64,000 nucleotides of DNA, taken from Bog-473 sp963728845 (GTDB taxonomy: Bacteria > Actinomycetota > Acidimicrobiia > Acidimicrobiales > RAAP-2). Positions 17,245 to 26,146 of the stretch are shown here, piece by piece (positions within the stretch are counted from its first letter, which is position 1; each line of letters opens with the position of its first letter). Position numbers and translations under genes: made by a program. The stretch covers positions 1-64,000 of the forward strand of contig CAVSLS010000040.1 of assembly GCA_963728845.1 (NCBI GenBank), in the 5' to 3' direction. The notes under the pieces are model-generated. The model ran no database searches. It saw nothing but the letters and a program-made list of their open reading frames with translations, and was not told the DNA's origin.

Positions 17245-17913
17245 CTACTGAGGTAGTGGCCAGCTCTGCCATCCTGAGACGGGCGCTTGATCGGCAAGGC
17301 ATTGAGATGCTTGCGACACACTCTCGAAATAGGTGCCAGGACCTGGGAGGTGATCTTCTGTGACCAAGGGGTCGGCACCAGAAGTGACGCTGAGGCCGTA
17401 CGAACAGAAGTCTGGATCCGCCTTAACCGCAGTCACGACATGCGTACCACTGGCATTCACGCCGACGATGTATCTCTTGGCTGAGGAGTAGGGCACATTC
17501 GTCGCTCCATCCACCCACTGGTACTGGGGCAGTCTTGTAGCCAGGACTGACGGACTCAGGGAACCAACCTGCGGCCCGAAGGCAACCGCAGCGTCATGAG
17601 CTGCGGTGCCCCCCGACTGGAAGTCCTTTGCAAGTTGGTCTAAGCCCTGAAAAAGGTTGAATGCATAACCGTTCGAGAAACCCACGATCACGGCGGCGAT
17701 CACGAAAACCAGGACAAGCGCAAGCGGGATACAGAGGGCAACTATCCAAAGGACAATCGGGATCATCCAGGGTGATCGCTCTTTCCGACCTATCCCCGGA
17801 TCGAGAGACGCAACACTCTGACTTGGACTCAGAGGGAAAGATGACCCATACCAGTCACTCGGCTGAGGTGTGTCGTTCGGCGGAATCACGGTGTTCCCAG
17901 CCAGCCCATCCAC
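17245..17913 (-). CDS. Membrane-anchored hypothetical protein, downstream member of a tandem pair
   Basis: A 222-residue protein with a Pro/Ser-rich cytoplasmic head, one membrane segment (IVLWIVALCIPLALVLVFVI, about residues 53-72), and an extracytoplasmic domain of about 140 residues. The domain shares with its upstream neighbour the ordered motifs FQSGGTAAHDAA, LPQYQWVDGATNVPYSS, then VGVNASGTHVVTAV, CSYGLSVTSGADPL and EDHLPGPGTYF, and a Cys near the end (SQCLADQAP). Two conserved cysteines probably pair. Its start overlaps the stop of the upstream gene by 28 bases, so the two are co-translated. I recognise no characterised family. Confidence 0.7.
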   Translation of the reverse strand: MDGLAGNTVIPPNDTPQPSDWYGSSFPLSPSQSVASLDPGIGRKERSPWMIPIVLWIVALCIPLALVLVFVIAAVIVGFSNGYAFNLFQGLDQLAKDFQSGGTAAHDAAVAFGPQVGSLSPSVLATRLPQYQWVDGATNVPYSSAKRYIVGVNASGTHVVTAVKADPDFCSYGLSVTSGADPLVTEDHLPGPGTYFESVSQASQCLADQAPVSGWQSWPLPQ

Positions 17914-18428
17914 GATGAGGTCGGTGCCTGGTCAGCGGCGCATTGAGGGGCGTCGTATACATACTGGAAGTACGTGCCCGTCCCCAGAAGGTGGTCCTCT
18001 GCAATCAAGGGGTCCGACGCCGACGTAATGCTGAGGCCATACGAACACGATCCCGCCACCGCTTGGACTGCGGTCTCGATGTGAGTCCCACTGGCGGCTA
18101 CACCGACGATGGGTCGCTTTTTTGACGAGTAGGGAACGTTCGTCGGACCGTCGACCCACTCATATGTGGGGAGTGCAGCGTTAAGTGCCGACACACTCAC
18201 AGAGCCCGGTGGTTGTGAAGCCGCAACGGTTGCAGCAGCATTCGCTGCGGTACCGCCGGACTGGATCTCTTGGGATGCCTGATCTAGACCCCCGAAAAAA
18301 CCGGGAGACTGCCGCTTCGTTGGGTGGCCCCAGACCATGACGCTCACAACGGCAGCCACGACCACGGGGACCACGGGCAGGATTGTCACGACCCACCACC
18401 TGACTCGCTCGGCTCTGTTAGACGGCAC
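17886..18428 (-). CDS. Membrane-anchored hypothetical protein, upstream member of a tandem pair
   Basis: A 180-residue paralogue of the next gene: a short basic head, one membrane segment (TILPVVPVVVAAVVSVMVW), then the same extracytoplasmic domain (IQSGGTAANAAA, LPTYEWVDGPTNVPYSS, VGVAASGTHIETAV, CSYGLSITSASDPL, EDHLLGTGTYF, PQCAADQAP). The start is GTG 18428. A tighter but out-of-frame ATG lies just upstream, so the exact start is uncertain. Position-by-position similarity over the whole domain shows a tandem duplication. Function unknown. I infer a secreted-face sensor or binding domain. Confidence 0.7.
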   Translation of the reverse strand: MPSNRAERVRWWVVTILPVVPVVVAAVVSVMVWGHPTKRQSPGFFGGLDQASQEIQSGGTAANAAATVAASQPPGSVSVSALNAALPTYEWVDGPTNVPYSSKKRPIVGVAASGTHIETAVQAVAGSCSYGLSITSASDPLIAEDHLLGTGTYFQYVYDAPQCAADQAPTSSWMGWLGTP

Positions 18429-18743
18429 CCATCACCACCGCGCCCAGAGCCGCCAAGACCGTCAGTTTGTTCCGACGTCTTCGGCTCCGGGCAGCAAAAG
18501 CAGCAGCGTCTGGACTTCGACCGAGCCGAGGTACGCCCTGCCAGACGTTGGCCATGGCTCAGCTCTGCCGGGCGACAACGGTCATGTCGCAGTCAGAGAG
18601 ATTCGTGTCTCTGTGCCGTACTCTTGCCACTTCTCAGTTATTACAAATATGACGGAAATATGTCAATAGGGTAACGAAATCTCGGAATCAGCTGAGAACA
18701 TGTGAAATCAAGCACGTAGTGGGGCCGCAGCTCGCACCTAATG
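18429..18743. other. Intergenic stretch, AT-richer than surroundings
   Basis: The 315 bases upstream of the tandem pair hold no gene I can support. The part around 18640-18720 is distinctly less GC-rich than its neighbours and probably carries the promoter for the minus-strand pair. Confidence 0.45.
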
Positions 18744-18863
18744 TCAGTACGGCACCAGGTTGTCGAGGGGGATCTCGTCGGGTGCGAGGTGATCTCGCAG
18801 CTCTTCTCGTGCAGTGAGCAATGCAGCTCGTACACGACGGAGCCGGTTGCGCCTCCGGCCCAT
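18744..18863 (-). CDS. 39-residue basic-headed mini-protein, translationally coupled
   Basis: A 39-residue frame with an Arg-rich head (MGRRRNRLRRVRAALLTARE) and an acidic, proline-containing tail ending NLVPY. Its ATG shares one base with the TGA of the preceding 49-residue frame (TGATG arrangement), a classic sign of coupled translation. No match to a family I know. Both frames are below the usual size for automatic annotation. Confidence 0.4.
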   Translation of the reverse strand: MGRRRNRLRRVRAALLTAREELRDHLAPDEIPLDNLVPY

Positions 18864-19012
18864 CACAAGTCACCCAAATCAAAGCAGAGCTGGACCGGCT
18901 CTGTCGTTAGCTGAGTATCCGACTCCGCTTCTGAGTGACTGTCTTGCTCGGCGAGAACCTCTTCTGCCTGAGCGAGCCAAGCATCGAGCGATTGCAGGGT
19001 CTTTGAAACCAT
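18863..19012 (-). CDS. 49-residue acidic mini-protein
   Basis: A 49-residue, acidic, helical protein (begins MVSKTLQSLDAWLAQAEEVL, ends LCFDLGDL). GAGGTGA lies five bases upstream of the ATG at 19012, a strong ribosome binding site, which is why I prefer it over the in-frame ATG at 19075. Its stop overlaps the start of the 39-residue basic-headed protein. An acidic-then-basic coupled pair could be a partner complex; this is inference. Confidence 0.45.
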   Translation of the reverse strand: MVSKTLQSLDAWLAQAEEVLAEQDSHSEAESDTQLTTEPVQLCFDLGDL

Positions 19013-19246
19013 GACGGTCACCTCATCGCACCTGGCTTTGCCACCGTGCCTCTCGGTCGGTTGGCGGAGTGTCATTGGGCCAGGACCCTCGACTCCTCTG
19101 GATGATTACGACACCATTATACGACACTTCGGAGTGACTCGGTCCTGGCGCTCAGGAGAACTCGCGGGGCTCTGGGCTTCCGACCGGATATTCGATCGAC
19201 ACTCCGATGTCGCAGCTACCATTACGATCACGAAAAGGGGGTGCGT

Positions 19247-20077
19247 GTGAGCAGCGCACACAACGGTGAAGTCGATCTTCACTACGAGTCTTTCGGCGAC
19301 CCAAACGAGCCGACCCTTCTCCTGGTCAATGGCCTTGGATCACAATGCATCCACTATGCCGTGCCATGGTGTCAGCTTTTCTGCGACGAAGGCTTCCAGG
19401 TTGTCAGATTCGACAACCGCGACGTTGGGCGGTCCGCCAAGCTCGACGGTATCGACTACTCGCTCGTCGATATGGCCGATGACGCCGTTGCGGTCCTCAA
19501 TGCGGTGGGCGCGGATAAGGCACACGTCATGGGCTGCTCAATGGGAGGGATGATCGCACAACGGCTCGCTATCGACCATGGCGACCGCCTGCTCTCCATG
19601 ACATCGGTGATGTCTCGCACCGGTGAGCCCGGCTACGGCGATAGCTCCGAGGCGGCTCTCGCCTTCTTGATGGCGCCACCAGCTCCGTCTCGATCGGCCT
19701 ATATCGACAATCACGTTGCTGCTTTGCACGTGTATGGGTCGAAGCCCGAATGGCTAGACGATAACGCGATACGTGACCGGGCCGCCGCCGCCTATGACAG
19801 GTGCTTCTGTCCGGCGGGGATCCGCAGACAGATGAGGGCGGTCATGCACGATGGTTCACGGGCCGATCAACTGGCAAAGATCGATCTCCCCGTCCTCGTG
19901 ATCCACGGAAGCCGCGACACCCTGATCGACCCCAGTGGAGGGCGTCGCACCGCTGCAATCATTCCCGGCGCCCGTTATATCGAGATCGAGGGAATGGGCC
20001 ATGACTATCCGCCACCCGTGTGGAATGAATGGGTCAGCGCCTGGTCGGAGTTTGTGCATTCCAGCGTCCCCACTTGA
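19247..20077 (+). CDS. Alpha/beta-fold hydrolase
   Basis: A 276-residue hydrolase with a complete catalytic set: oxyanion loop LLVNGLGSQ, nucleophile elbow GCSMGG, acid in VIHGSRDTLID, and histidine in IEGMGHDYPP. The early FDNRDVGRS element is typical of the epoxide hydrolase/esterase-like subgroup related to RdmC and TesD. GTG 19247 was chosen because AAAAGGGG lies six bases upstream; an in-frame GTG at 19241 overlaps that site. Substrate unknown. It is the first of a run of plus-strand soluble enzymes. Confidence 0.88.
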   Translation: MSSAHNGEVDLHYESFGDPNEPTLLLVNGLGSQCIHYAVPWCQLFCDEGFQVVRFDNRDVGRSAKLDGIDYSLVDMADDAVAVLNAVGADKAHVMGCSMGGMIAQRLAIDHGDRLLSMTSVMSRTGEPGYGDSSEAALAFLMAPPAPSRSAYIDNHVAALHVYGSKPEWLDDNAIRDRAAAAYDRCFCPAGIRRQMRAVMHDGSRADQLAKIDLPVLVIHGSRDTLIDPSGGRRTAAIIPGARYIEIEGMGHDYPPPVWNEWVSAWSEFVHSSVPT

Positions 20078-20243
20078 TCCCATCAGCGGTCCAACACCAA
20101 ATACGGCCGTCTGCATGAGCCATCCCCGTCCCGGCATACCGGAGCAGCCCTATCAGCGCGAGGTTGGGTCTTCTTCGACCATGGGTAGATATGTCTGAGG
20201 GCGGTCCATTTCAATGGGGCGACCAACGACTGGAGGTTAGGCA

Positions 20244-20765
20244 ATGGCTGCACGCAGCAACCAGATGACGAGCTTCACCTACCCGATCTACATTCAGGCC
20301 ACGCCCGAGCAGGTCTGGCAGGGCCTCACGGACCCCGCCCTCATGAGGCGCTATTGGCGGCACCAAAGGGCTGGTGAGAAGACCTTTCAATCGGACTGGA
20401 AGAAGGGCTCCACCTACGACATGGCGCACGAGGAGGTCGGGCTTGTCGTGAGCGATCCCGAACAGGTGATCCTCGAGTCCGATCCCTACCGCCGGCTGGC
20501 TTACACCTGGCACACGATTACGCCCGAATGGGCCGCCGAGGTCGGGATGGACGAAGCCACCGCTGATGCGTGGCGGGCTGAACCCCGGTCCAACGTCGCC
20601 TTCGACATTGAGGACGCGGGGCACGGGGTGGTAAAGCTCACGCTCGTCCACAACGGCTTTGAGCCCGGTAGTGCCGTTCTCCAAGCCATCTCTGATGGCT
20701 GGCCGGCCGTTCTTTCCAGTCTCAAAACCCTCCTTGAGACTGATTTGACGCTGCGGACCTCGTAA
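20244..20765 (+). CDS. SRPBCC/AHSA1-type ligand-binding protein
   Basis: A 173-residue START/Bet v1-like protein beginning YIQATPEQVWQGLTDPALM, the usual first strand and helix of AHSA1-family members, with a middle YRRLAYTWH strand and a long C-terminal helix (AVLQAISDGWPAVLSSLKTL). Such proteins bind hydrophobic ligands or act as co-chaperones. The ATG at 20244 has GGAGG about nine bases upstream. It is followed after 89 bases by a deazaflavin-type oxidoreductase, so a shared transcript is plausible. Confidence 0.83.
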   Translation: MAARSNQMTSFTYPIYIQATPEQVWQGLTDPALMRRYWRHQRAGEKTFQSDWKKGSTYDMAHEEVGLVVSDPEQVILESDPYRRLAYTWHTITPEWAAEVGMDEATADAWRAEPRSNVAFDIEDAGHGVVKLTLVHNGFEPGSAVLQAISDGWPAVLSSLKTLLETDLTLRTS

Positions 20766-20854
20766 GGGTGCGAGCCAGAGCGAGGAGCAATCGGGTAGAG
20801 ACCGTCAGGGTGGCTGGTCGCCCTCAAAGCCATGGCGACACCGAGAGGAGCCCA

Positions 20855-21280
20855 ATGGCTGAGTCATCCGATGAGTACAACGCCAGAGTGATCGGTGAAT
20901 TCCGGACCAACAGCGGACGAGTCGGCGGCATGTGGGAGGAAACGCCACTTCTGTTGCTCCACCACACCGGCGCGATGTCAGGTGTGCGCCGCGTCAACCC
21001 CGTCGCGTACCTGCCCGACGATGGACGCTACTTCATCTGGGCCGCGAACGGGGGAGCGCCGAAGCATCCAGCCTGGTATCACAACCTAGAGGAGCACCCG
21101 GTCACGAGGATTGAGGTCAGGAGCGAGACGATTGACGTTGTAGCGGAGGAGGCCACCGGCGACGAGCGCGACCGGCTCTTCGCGAAAGCAGCTGAGCGCT
21201 ACCCGCAGCTCGCAGACATCGCGCGGAAGACTGAGCGCATTATCCCCCTGATGGTCCTCACGCCCAGACCGAGATCCTAG
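20855..21280 (+). CDS. Deazaflavin-dependent nitroreductase-family protein (Ddn-like)
   Basis: A 141-residue split-barrel protein of the F420H2-dependent Ddn/DUF385 group: TPLLLLHHTGAMSGVRRVNP, then YFIWAANGGAPKHPAWYHNL, and a C-terminal RIIPLMVLTPR. Known members reduce nitro compounds or quinones with F420H2 in actinobacteria. The ATG 20855 is preceded by GAGGAG at a good distance; the 29 residues encoded further upstream are unlike the family. Physiological substrate unknown. Confidence 0.87.
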   Translation: MAESSDEYNARVIGEFRTNSGRVGGMWEETPLLLLHHTGAMSGVRRVNPVAYLPDDGRYFIWAANGGAPKHPAWYHNLEEHPVTRIEVRSETIDVVAEEATGDERDRLFAKAAERYPQLADIARKTERIIPLMVLTPRPRS

Positions 21281-21525
21281 GGTGTCGGCAGCGGCCCACA
21301 GTCGGTGTTTCGGTGTATCTGTCCGGGCCGAGAGTGCCGAAGCATGCTCGGTATCGGCCAATCGAAGGTCGCGGCATTCCGGGTCCAGCCGGACCTGCGA
21401 CTGCAGTCGGCTCTCAGTGGCGAGAGCCGGGGATAGCCGGCTCGTCCATTATCTTGGCGGAGATCTGGAATCGCCGCCCACCAGCCGAATGAAGTAGTAG
21501 TCAATTTCCAAAGCGAGGAGTGGCA

Positions 21526-22170
21526 ATGTCGCGTGTTCGGGTCCACAACTTCTCTATCTCGCTCGATGGATTTGGTACCGGCGAGGGCCAAAGCCTCGAA
21601 GAACCCTTCGGGCATGCGGGCAACAGGCTTCACGAATGGTTCTTTCCGACCCAGACCTTCCAAGACATGCAAGGTCATTCACAAGGGGGCACCGGCATCG
21701 ACAATGTCTTCGCGAACGACTGGCTCCCCGGTATCGGAGCCGAGATCATGGGACGCAACAAGTTCGGGCCCCAGCGTGGACCATGGGTTGACGAGGATTG
21801 GAAGGGATGGTGGGGAGACAACCCGCCCTTCCACACGCCGGTGTTCATTCTCACTCACCACCCGAGGCCCGCGATCGAGATGGAAGGCGGGACGACGTTC
21901 CATTTCATCGACGCCGAACCTGCAGAGGCCCTCGATGCGGCACGCGAGGCGGCGGGCGACCTGGACGTCCGAATTGGCGGAGGGCCTACAACCATTCGCC
22001 AGTTCGTAGCTGCCGGTCTTGTCGACTACATGCACATCGCGATCGTGCCCATCGTTCTCGGCCGCGGAGAACGCCTCTGGGACGGCCTTGACGAACTCGA
22101 GCATCGCTTCGACGTTGAGGCGGTTGGTACGCGTAGCGGTGTAACGCATATGACCTTCACTCGCCGATAG
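21526..22170 (+). CDS. Dihydrofolate reductase-like (RibD C-terminal domain) protein
   Basis: A 214-residue protein of the DHFR/RibD_C superfamily seen in many actinobacteria: FSISLDGFGTGEGQS at the start, EIMGRNKFGPQ in the middle, then VRIGGGPTTIRQFVAAGLVD and a closing VPIVLGRGERLWDGL. These bind NADPH and reduce pterin- or ribityl-like compounds, but most members of this group are uncharacterised. The ATG 21526 has GCGAGGAG upstream. Neighbouring SRPBCC and Ddn-like genes suggest a small detoxification or repair set. Confidence 0.85.
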   Translation: MSRVRVHNFSISLDGFGTGEGQSLEEPFGHAGNRLHEWFFPTQTFQDMQGHSQGGTGIDNVFANDWLPGIGAEIMGRNKFGPQRGPWVDEDWKGWWGDNPPFHTPVFILTHHPRPAIEMEGGTTFHFIDAEPAEALDAAREAAGDLDVRIGGGPTTIRQFVAAGLVDYMHIAIVPIVLGRGERLWDGLDELEHRFDVEAVGTRSGVTHMTFTRR

Positions 22171-22281
22171 AGCGTCCGACCAGCAGCGGCCGAGAACGAG
22201 TCCGATCCGGTGTACTGCGGCAGGGGGTCTGCCTACCAGAACGTCCTAAAGGCGATTCATCAACATGCGCGGGCGGCGGAC

Positions 22282-22800
22282 CTACTTCGCAATGATCTTC
22301 TCGAGCCTCTCCAGGCTGGCCGTCATGGACTCAAGCATCGAATTGTTCCCGTTGATCCACGTCCCGCCATCGCTCAATAGGGATTGGCGGATCTCCTCCG
22401 TCACGGTGCCAAAGTCAAATACCTCCGTGACGACAGTGGCATCGTCACCGTCCGGAATGAGGATGTAGCCCCAGCGGTAGCCCGCAGGGATGCCGACTTT
22501 GGATGGATCATCACCCTCAGTCCGAGAAGGGTCCCCGGGGGCCGGTTCCCAAAAGATGCGCCGATCTGGCTCGAACTCCACCACATAGTTGAGCATGAGG
22601 TAGTCGTCTCCGAGCCGATGCATCTTCATGGTGAAGGTGTCGCCCACTTCAGAGATGGGACGGTCGAGGACGGCCCCCCGGAGCATGCCAGACCCGTCGA
22701 AATCCATGTGACGTTGCGGATTCGCCAAGACTTCAAAGATGGGGGCCGCCGGTGCTTCAATTCTGCGTGATGCTGCGATCGGCTTGATTTCCTCTGACAT
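22282..22800 (-). CDS. SRPBCC-family protein
   Basis: A 172-residue Bet v1-like protein (SRRIEAPAAPIFEVLANPQR, HMDFDGSGMLRG, then a FTMKMHRLGDDYLMLNYV strand and a long terminal helix SMLESMTASLERLEKI). The pattern matches polyketide-cyclase/dehydrase-type SRPBCC proteins of actinobacteria. The ATG 22800 follows GAGAGGAC; the upstream 15 residues in the frame are not conserved-looking. It is convergent with the DHFR-like gene. Confidence 0.83.
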   Translation of the reverse strand: MSEEIKPIAASRRIEAPAAPIFEVLANPQRHMDFDGSGMLRGAVLDRPISEVGDTFTMKMHRLGDDYLMLNYVVEFEPDRRIFWEPAPGDPSRTEGDDPSKVGIPAGYRWGYILIPDGDDATVVTEVFDFGTVTEEIRQSLLSDGGTWINGNNSMLESMTASLERLEKIIAK

Positions 22801-23005
22801 CGTCCGGTCCTCTCTATCGCTCTGCGCCTGCACTATTGAGCGCACCTCAGCAGTTCATACAGTTGGACGTTGTAGGTCCCGCAAATTCATCTATCGGTCA
22901 AACATTTTATGTTCAGGACCGATTCGAGGCTGCCTGCTTGAGACTTTGAGCAGACGGACGGCTGATTCGTAGCGTTTAGAGGTCCTGGCGGGTTGGCTCC
23001 CTTAA

Positions 23006-23470
23006 GTGTCTGCCGCCGGCCTGGTCGGTTGGCCTCCTTTCGAGATGCCTCGTCTGGATCTCGCTGCGGGGTGGCTCAAAAGAGGAGTGCGCCTCGACGA
23101 GCAGATCAAGGAGTCACGCCGTCACATCCGCATCGCCGTGCGGGCGTCGAAACTCACTCACCGACCTCTTCGGGGTGGGCCCCGTCCTCGCCTGCTCGGT
23201 GATCGGCTACAGCGGTGACGTCCGTCGCTTCGCCAACCGGGATTGCTTCGCCGCCCATGCGGGGATCGCGCCGGTCGAGAGCTCGTCGGGGGGCCGGGTG
23301 TTCCATCGACTCTCTCTGCGAGGACATCGTCGACTCAACAACGCCATTCACATGGGGAATGACTACACAGCGCCATGCCGTCCGCCGGCGTGAATCGGAG
23401 ATGTGAAAAGGGTCGGCTCCAGACACCCCTGGGCCGCCGTCGGCGTCGTCGATGGCAAGCTCGTCCACCT
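23006..23470 (+). pseudogene. IS110-family transposase remnant
   Basis: Two frames carry successive pieces of an IS110/IS116/IS902 transposase C-terminal half. The first frame (about 23040-23155) has RLDEQIKESRRHIRIAV. After a frame change, the second (about 23160-23385) has GPVLACSVIGYSGDVRRF, FAAHAGIAPVESSSGGRVFH and LNNAIHM. The DEDD N-terminal domain is missing and the end is frayed, so it cannot be active. The helix-hairpin-helix piece is the best preserved part. Confidence 0.75.
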
Positions 23471-23491
23471 GGATGCAGGGTGGCTCCTGGG

Positions 23492-24493
23492 CTAGCCCAT
23501 GACAGGTTGCAAAGCTGTCGCTATCGCGCCTTGCAAATAGAGGGCATACGAACTGTCGATGTGGTTCGCGTCGGCGTACACTGAATACTTCCCGACAACA
23601 GCAGTGCACGTCGAAGTGCACAACCACGGTGTTGTTGCAACGTACGTCGCTCCCGTCGCGAGAGCCGCAGCCTTCAGCGTTTGTTCGTGGTCTGTCAACA
23701 CTGCCTCGCTCGCGGGCGTCGAGCACGCCTGCACGTCCGTCTCGTGGGCGGCTAGACAAAGCGGCCCGGCCTGCGCCAGATATGGGATATCTCCCCACAC
23801 GACCTTCTTGGTCCCGGGTGAAGTTATCGAAGTTATTGCCTGTTCGAGACCGGCCTGCCATTGCGCCAGTGTGGGTGCATAGCCATTCGGGATAATCCCG
23901 TTTCCATGCCACCAGCTCGTGAAGACAACCACAGCAGGGTCCATCTTGTTGATTCGATTTGTGACGTACTGGTGCCAAGCGTTACACCCTGGGTATGGGG
24001 TATTTGTCGGCCAATACCAAAAGTTCAGATCCACGGCGGGACAGGCCGACTTCATGAGCAGCACAAGTTTCCAGTGCGCGCGCGTCGCGACGGCATTGAA
24101 CCCGGACCACCACATTTCAGCGTGAGAGTCACCGACCAAGACGATCGTCTTCGAGCCCTTCGGGTCGCCAAATACGCACTTTCCAACCGTTGCCTGATTT
24201 TGAGTACCCGGAACACACCCATCTTGGGAGAGAAGGCCGTCCGGGGTGACCGCAGAGGGTGGGGGATTCTGTGCATAGTCCTGCAAAGGCGGAGTGAGAT
24301 CGTTCGGCACCGTCTTTATGCGTGGAGCACCAGCAACAGCTTTGAGCACTTGAGCCGTTGAGGCACCCGCCCCGCTCGTGGCAGGCTCCCGTCCAGAGGC
24401 CGGGGACGCCGTTCCAGACGCGACGGTCATGATCACAACCACCGAGGCAATTGCGCCGAAGATGTTCCGGCGATGCCTATCCACATGTGACAT
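23492..24493 (-). CDS. Secreted SGNH-hydrolase domain protein
   Basis: A 333-residue protein with a signal peptide (IFGAIASVVVIMTVASGTASP) followed by an SGNH domain: the block I GDS motif as IVLVGDSHAEMWW, and the block V D-x-x-H motif as ADANHID. This domain is normally the C-terminal half of membrane O-acyltransferases. Here it is a separate gene 31 bases downstream of the acyltransferase on the same strand. I infer the pair transfers and/or removes acyl groups on surface glycans. ATG 24493 is preceded by GAGGAAGAGGAG. Confidence 0.83.
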   Translation of the reverse strand: MSHVDRHRRNIFGAIASVVVIMTVASGTASPASGREPATSGAGASTAQVLKAVAGAPRIKTVPNDLTPPLQDYAQNPPPSAVTPDGLLSQDGCVPGTQNQATVGKCVFGDPKGSKTIVLVGDSHAEMWWSGFNAVATRAHWKLVLLMKSACPAVDLNFWYWPTNTPYPGCNAWHQYVTNRINKMDPAVVVFTSWWHGNGIIPNGYAPTLAQWQAGLEQAITSITSPGTKKVVWGDIPYLAQAGPLCLAAHETDVQACSTPASEAVLTDHEQTLKAAALATGATYVATTPWLCTSTCTAVVGKYSVYADANHIDSSYALYLQGAIATALQPVMG

Positions 24494-24524
24494 CTCCTCT
24501 TCCTCCCTTACTTGGTCTGTGAAT

Positions 24525-25745
24525 TCACGAATGGCTCGCAATCTCGAAAGTGCAGAGAGCGAGCGTCAGGGCGACGAGAAGCCCTCCCAGCGACACGCTT
24601 CTCACTGGGGAGCGCGTCAAGAACTTCCAGTGCCTGATGGGGTTCTCAAGGAGGAAGTAGGAGCCTACCGACAACCCCAGAGCGAACAACAGCCACAGCA
24701 GGTTGTCCTCAATCGAGAGGGGATGGCCGGCGTGCTGAGCTGCGATGATCAAAATGGGCCAGTGCCACAGGTAGAGCGAATAGGAGAGCCTTCCCAACCA
24801 CTGGAATGGGGGAAGCCGCAGGACAAACTCCGTTCCCGCCACCGGGCGAGCCATCCCGCCGGCCACGATGAGCGCCGTCGAGATGACGGGCAGAGCCACC
24901 GCCGCGCCCGGATAGCGTGTCGCATAGTTGTACGTGAATGCTGCGACGAGAATGCCGACCAATCCAGCCCAGGTCATCACAGCTGCGACGGTCCGGGGAA
25001 GCCTTGCCAACTGGGCACTGGCGACGGCGACCAGTGCTCCGAGTGCGAGCTCCCAGGCGCGAGTGAACGGTGAGAAGAACGCAGCAACGCTGTTGTCCGA
25101 CGTTTGATGGATTGACCAGGCGAAAGATACCACGATGCTACTGACCAGCAGGATTGTAAGCTTTAGTCGAATGCTCACCCGCTTCCAACTCAAGGCTGCA
25201 AGGATGAAGAGGGTCGGATACAGAAGGTAGAACTGCTCTTCAACTGAGAGAGACCAATAGTTCTGCAGCGCCGAAGGTGGTGCTTGTGACGCCAGATAAT
25301 TCGTCTGAGTCGCGATGAAGTGAAAGTTTGCATAGAAGAGGGACGCCGTCTTCCCAACCCGGGCCGTGTCATCACCGACAAGGAAGCCCAACCATCGATA
25401 CGACGCCAATACTGTGAGAATGATGACCAAGGTCGCCGCGGGAAGGATTCGGCGGCTGCGGCGTCCGTAGAATGCCAACAAGCGATTCCTTCCTGACGCA
25501 GCGTGTTCTCTCAGGAGAAGCCCGGTGATCACGAAGCCGGACACAACGAAGAAAACGTCTACTCCCACGTATCCGCCGGTGATTCGGGGTACTCCGGCAT
25601 GGAAGAGAACGACTAACAGGATGGCGATGGCCCGCAGACCCTCCACATCAGGTCGGAACTTCCGATCGCCTGGTGCGGTTCCCGCCTCGTCACCTGACTG
25701 GAGGAACCGCGATTCAGTGTCAGTGCGTTGAGTTTGTGCGGACAC
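24525..25745 (-). CDS. Membrane O-acyltransferase (acyltransferase 3 family, OafA/YrhL type)
   Basis: A 406-residue, roughly ten-helix membrane acyltransferase: RPDVEGLRAIAILLVVLFHA (catalytic His in the first helix), VDVFFVVSGFVITGLLL, FYGRRSRRILPA with the R-x-x-R element, and YWSLSVEEQFYLLYP. It lacks the C-terminal SGNH domain found in many homologues, which is supplied by the next gene. Such proteins acetylate or acylate exported polysaccharides. The usual start is unclear; the first 30 residues are polar. Confidence 0.87.
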   Translation of the reverse strand: MSAQTQRTDTESRFLQSGDEAGTAPGDRKFRPDVEGLRAIAILLVVLFHAGVPRITGGYVGVDVFFVVSGFVITGLLLREHAASGRNRLLAFYGRRSRRILPAATLVIILTVLASYRWLGFLVGDDTARVGKTASLFYANFHFIATQTNYLASQAPPSALQNYWSLSVEEQFYLLYPTLFILAALSWKRVSIRLKLTILLVSSIVVSFAWSIHQTSDNSVAAFFSPFTRAWELALGALVAVASAQLARLPRTVAAVMTWAGLVGILVAAFTYNYATRYPGAAVALPVISTALIVAGGMARPVAGTEFVLRLPPFQWLGRLSYSLYLWHWPILIIAAQHAGHPLSIEDNLLWLLFALGLSVGSYFLLENPIRHWKFLTRSPVRSVSLGGLLVALTLALCTFEIASHS

Positions 25746-26146
25746 TAGGGATCACACACCTCAGTCGCCATCACCACCCGCGTTTCTCGCCAATATCCCC
25801 TTCGCCTCGGCCGCTGCCCACCTCCCCGAAGGGAAGTGCGTGGCCGTCGAGCCCCGAACGGCATATTGTCGCACACGGGGCGTCCCTCTGGATTGTGGGT
25901 CAGGCTGAATATTCACACGGACCAACTATTCCCTCTCGAACTGCCACCCATCTGAACGCCGATGGATCCCGCGGCGGGGATACTTCGACCAGTTGTCACG
26001 TATCGCAAGGCTCAGGGCACTCATCCCGTGATGCCCCCACCCGCTGCGCGCCCCACCCCCGTTTCCCGGGTGACGCCGGCCGCCGACTCCCCGGGACCCG
26101 TGCGCGGCCCTCTTGTCGTCGTTTCGGTGCCCGCACTCCTCTCTCC
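25746..26146. other. Intergenic stretch, no gene seen
   Basis: The 400 bases between the acyltransferase start and the first long repeat contain frames on both strands that look like shadows of GC-rich sequence. It probably holds the promoter for the acyltransferase-SGNH pair. Confidence 0.4.
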
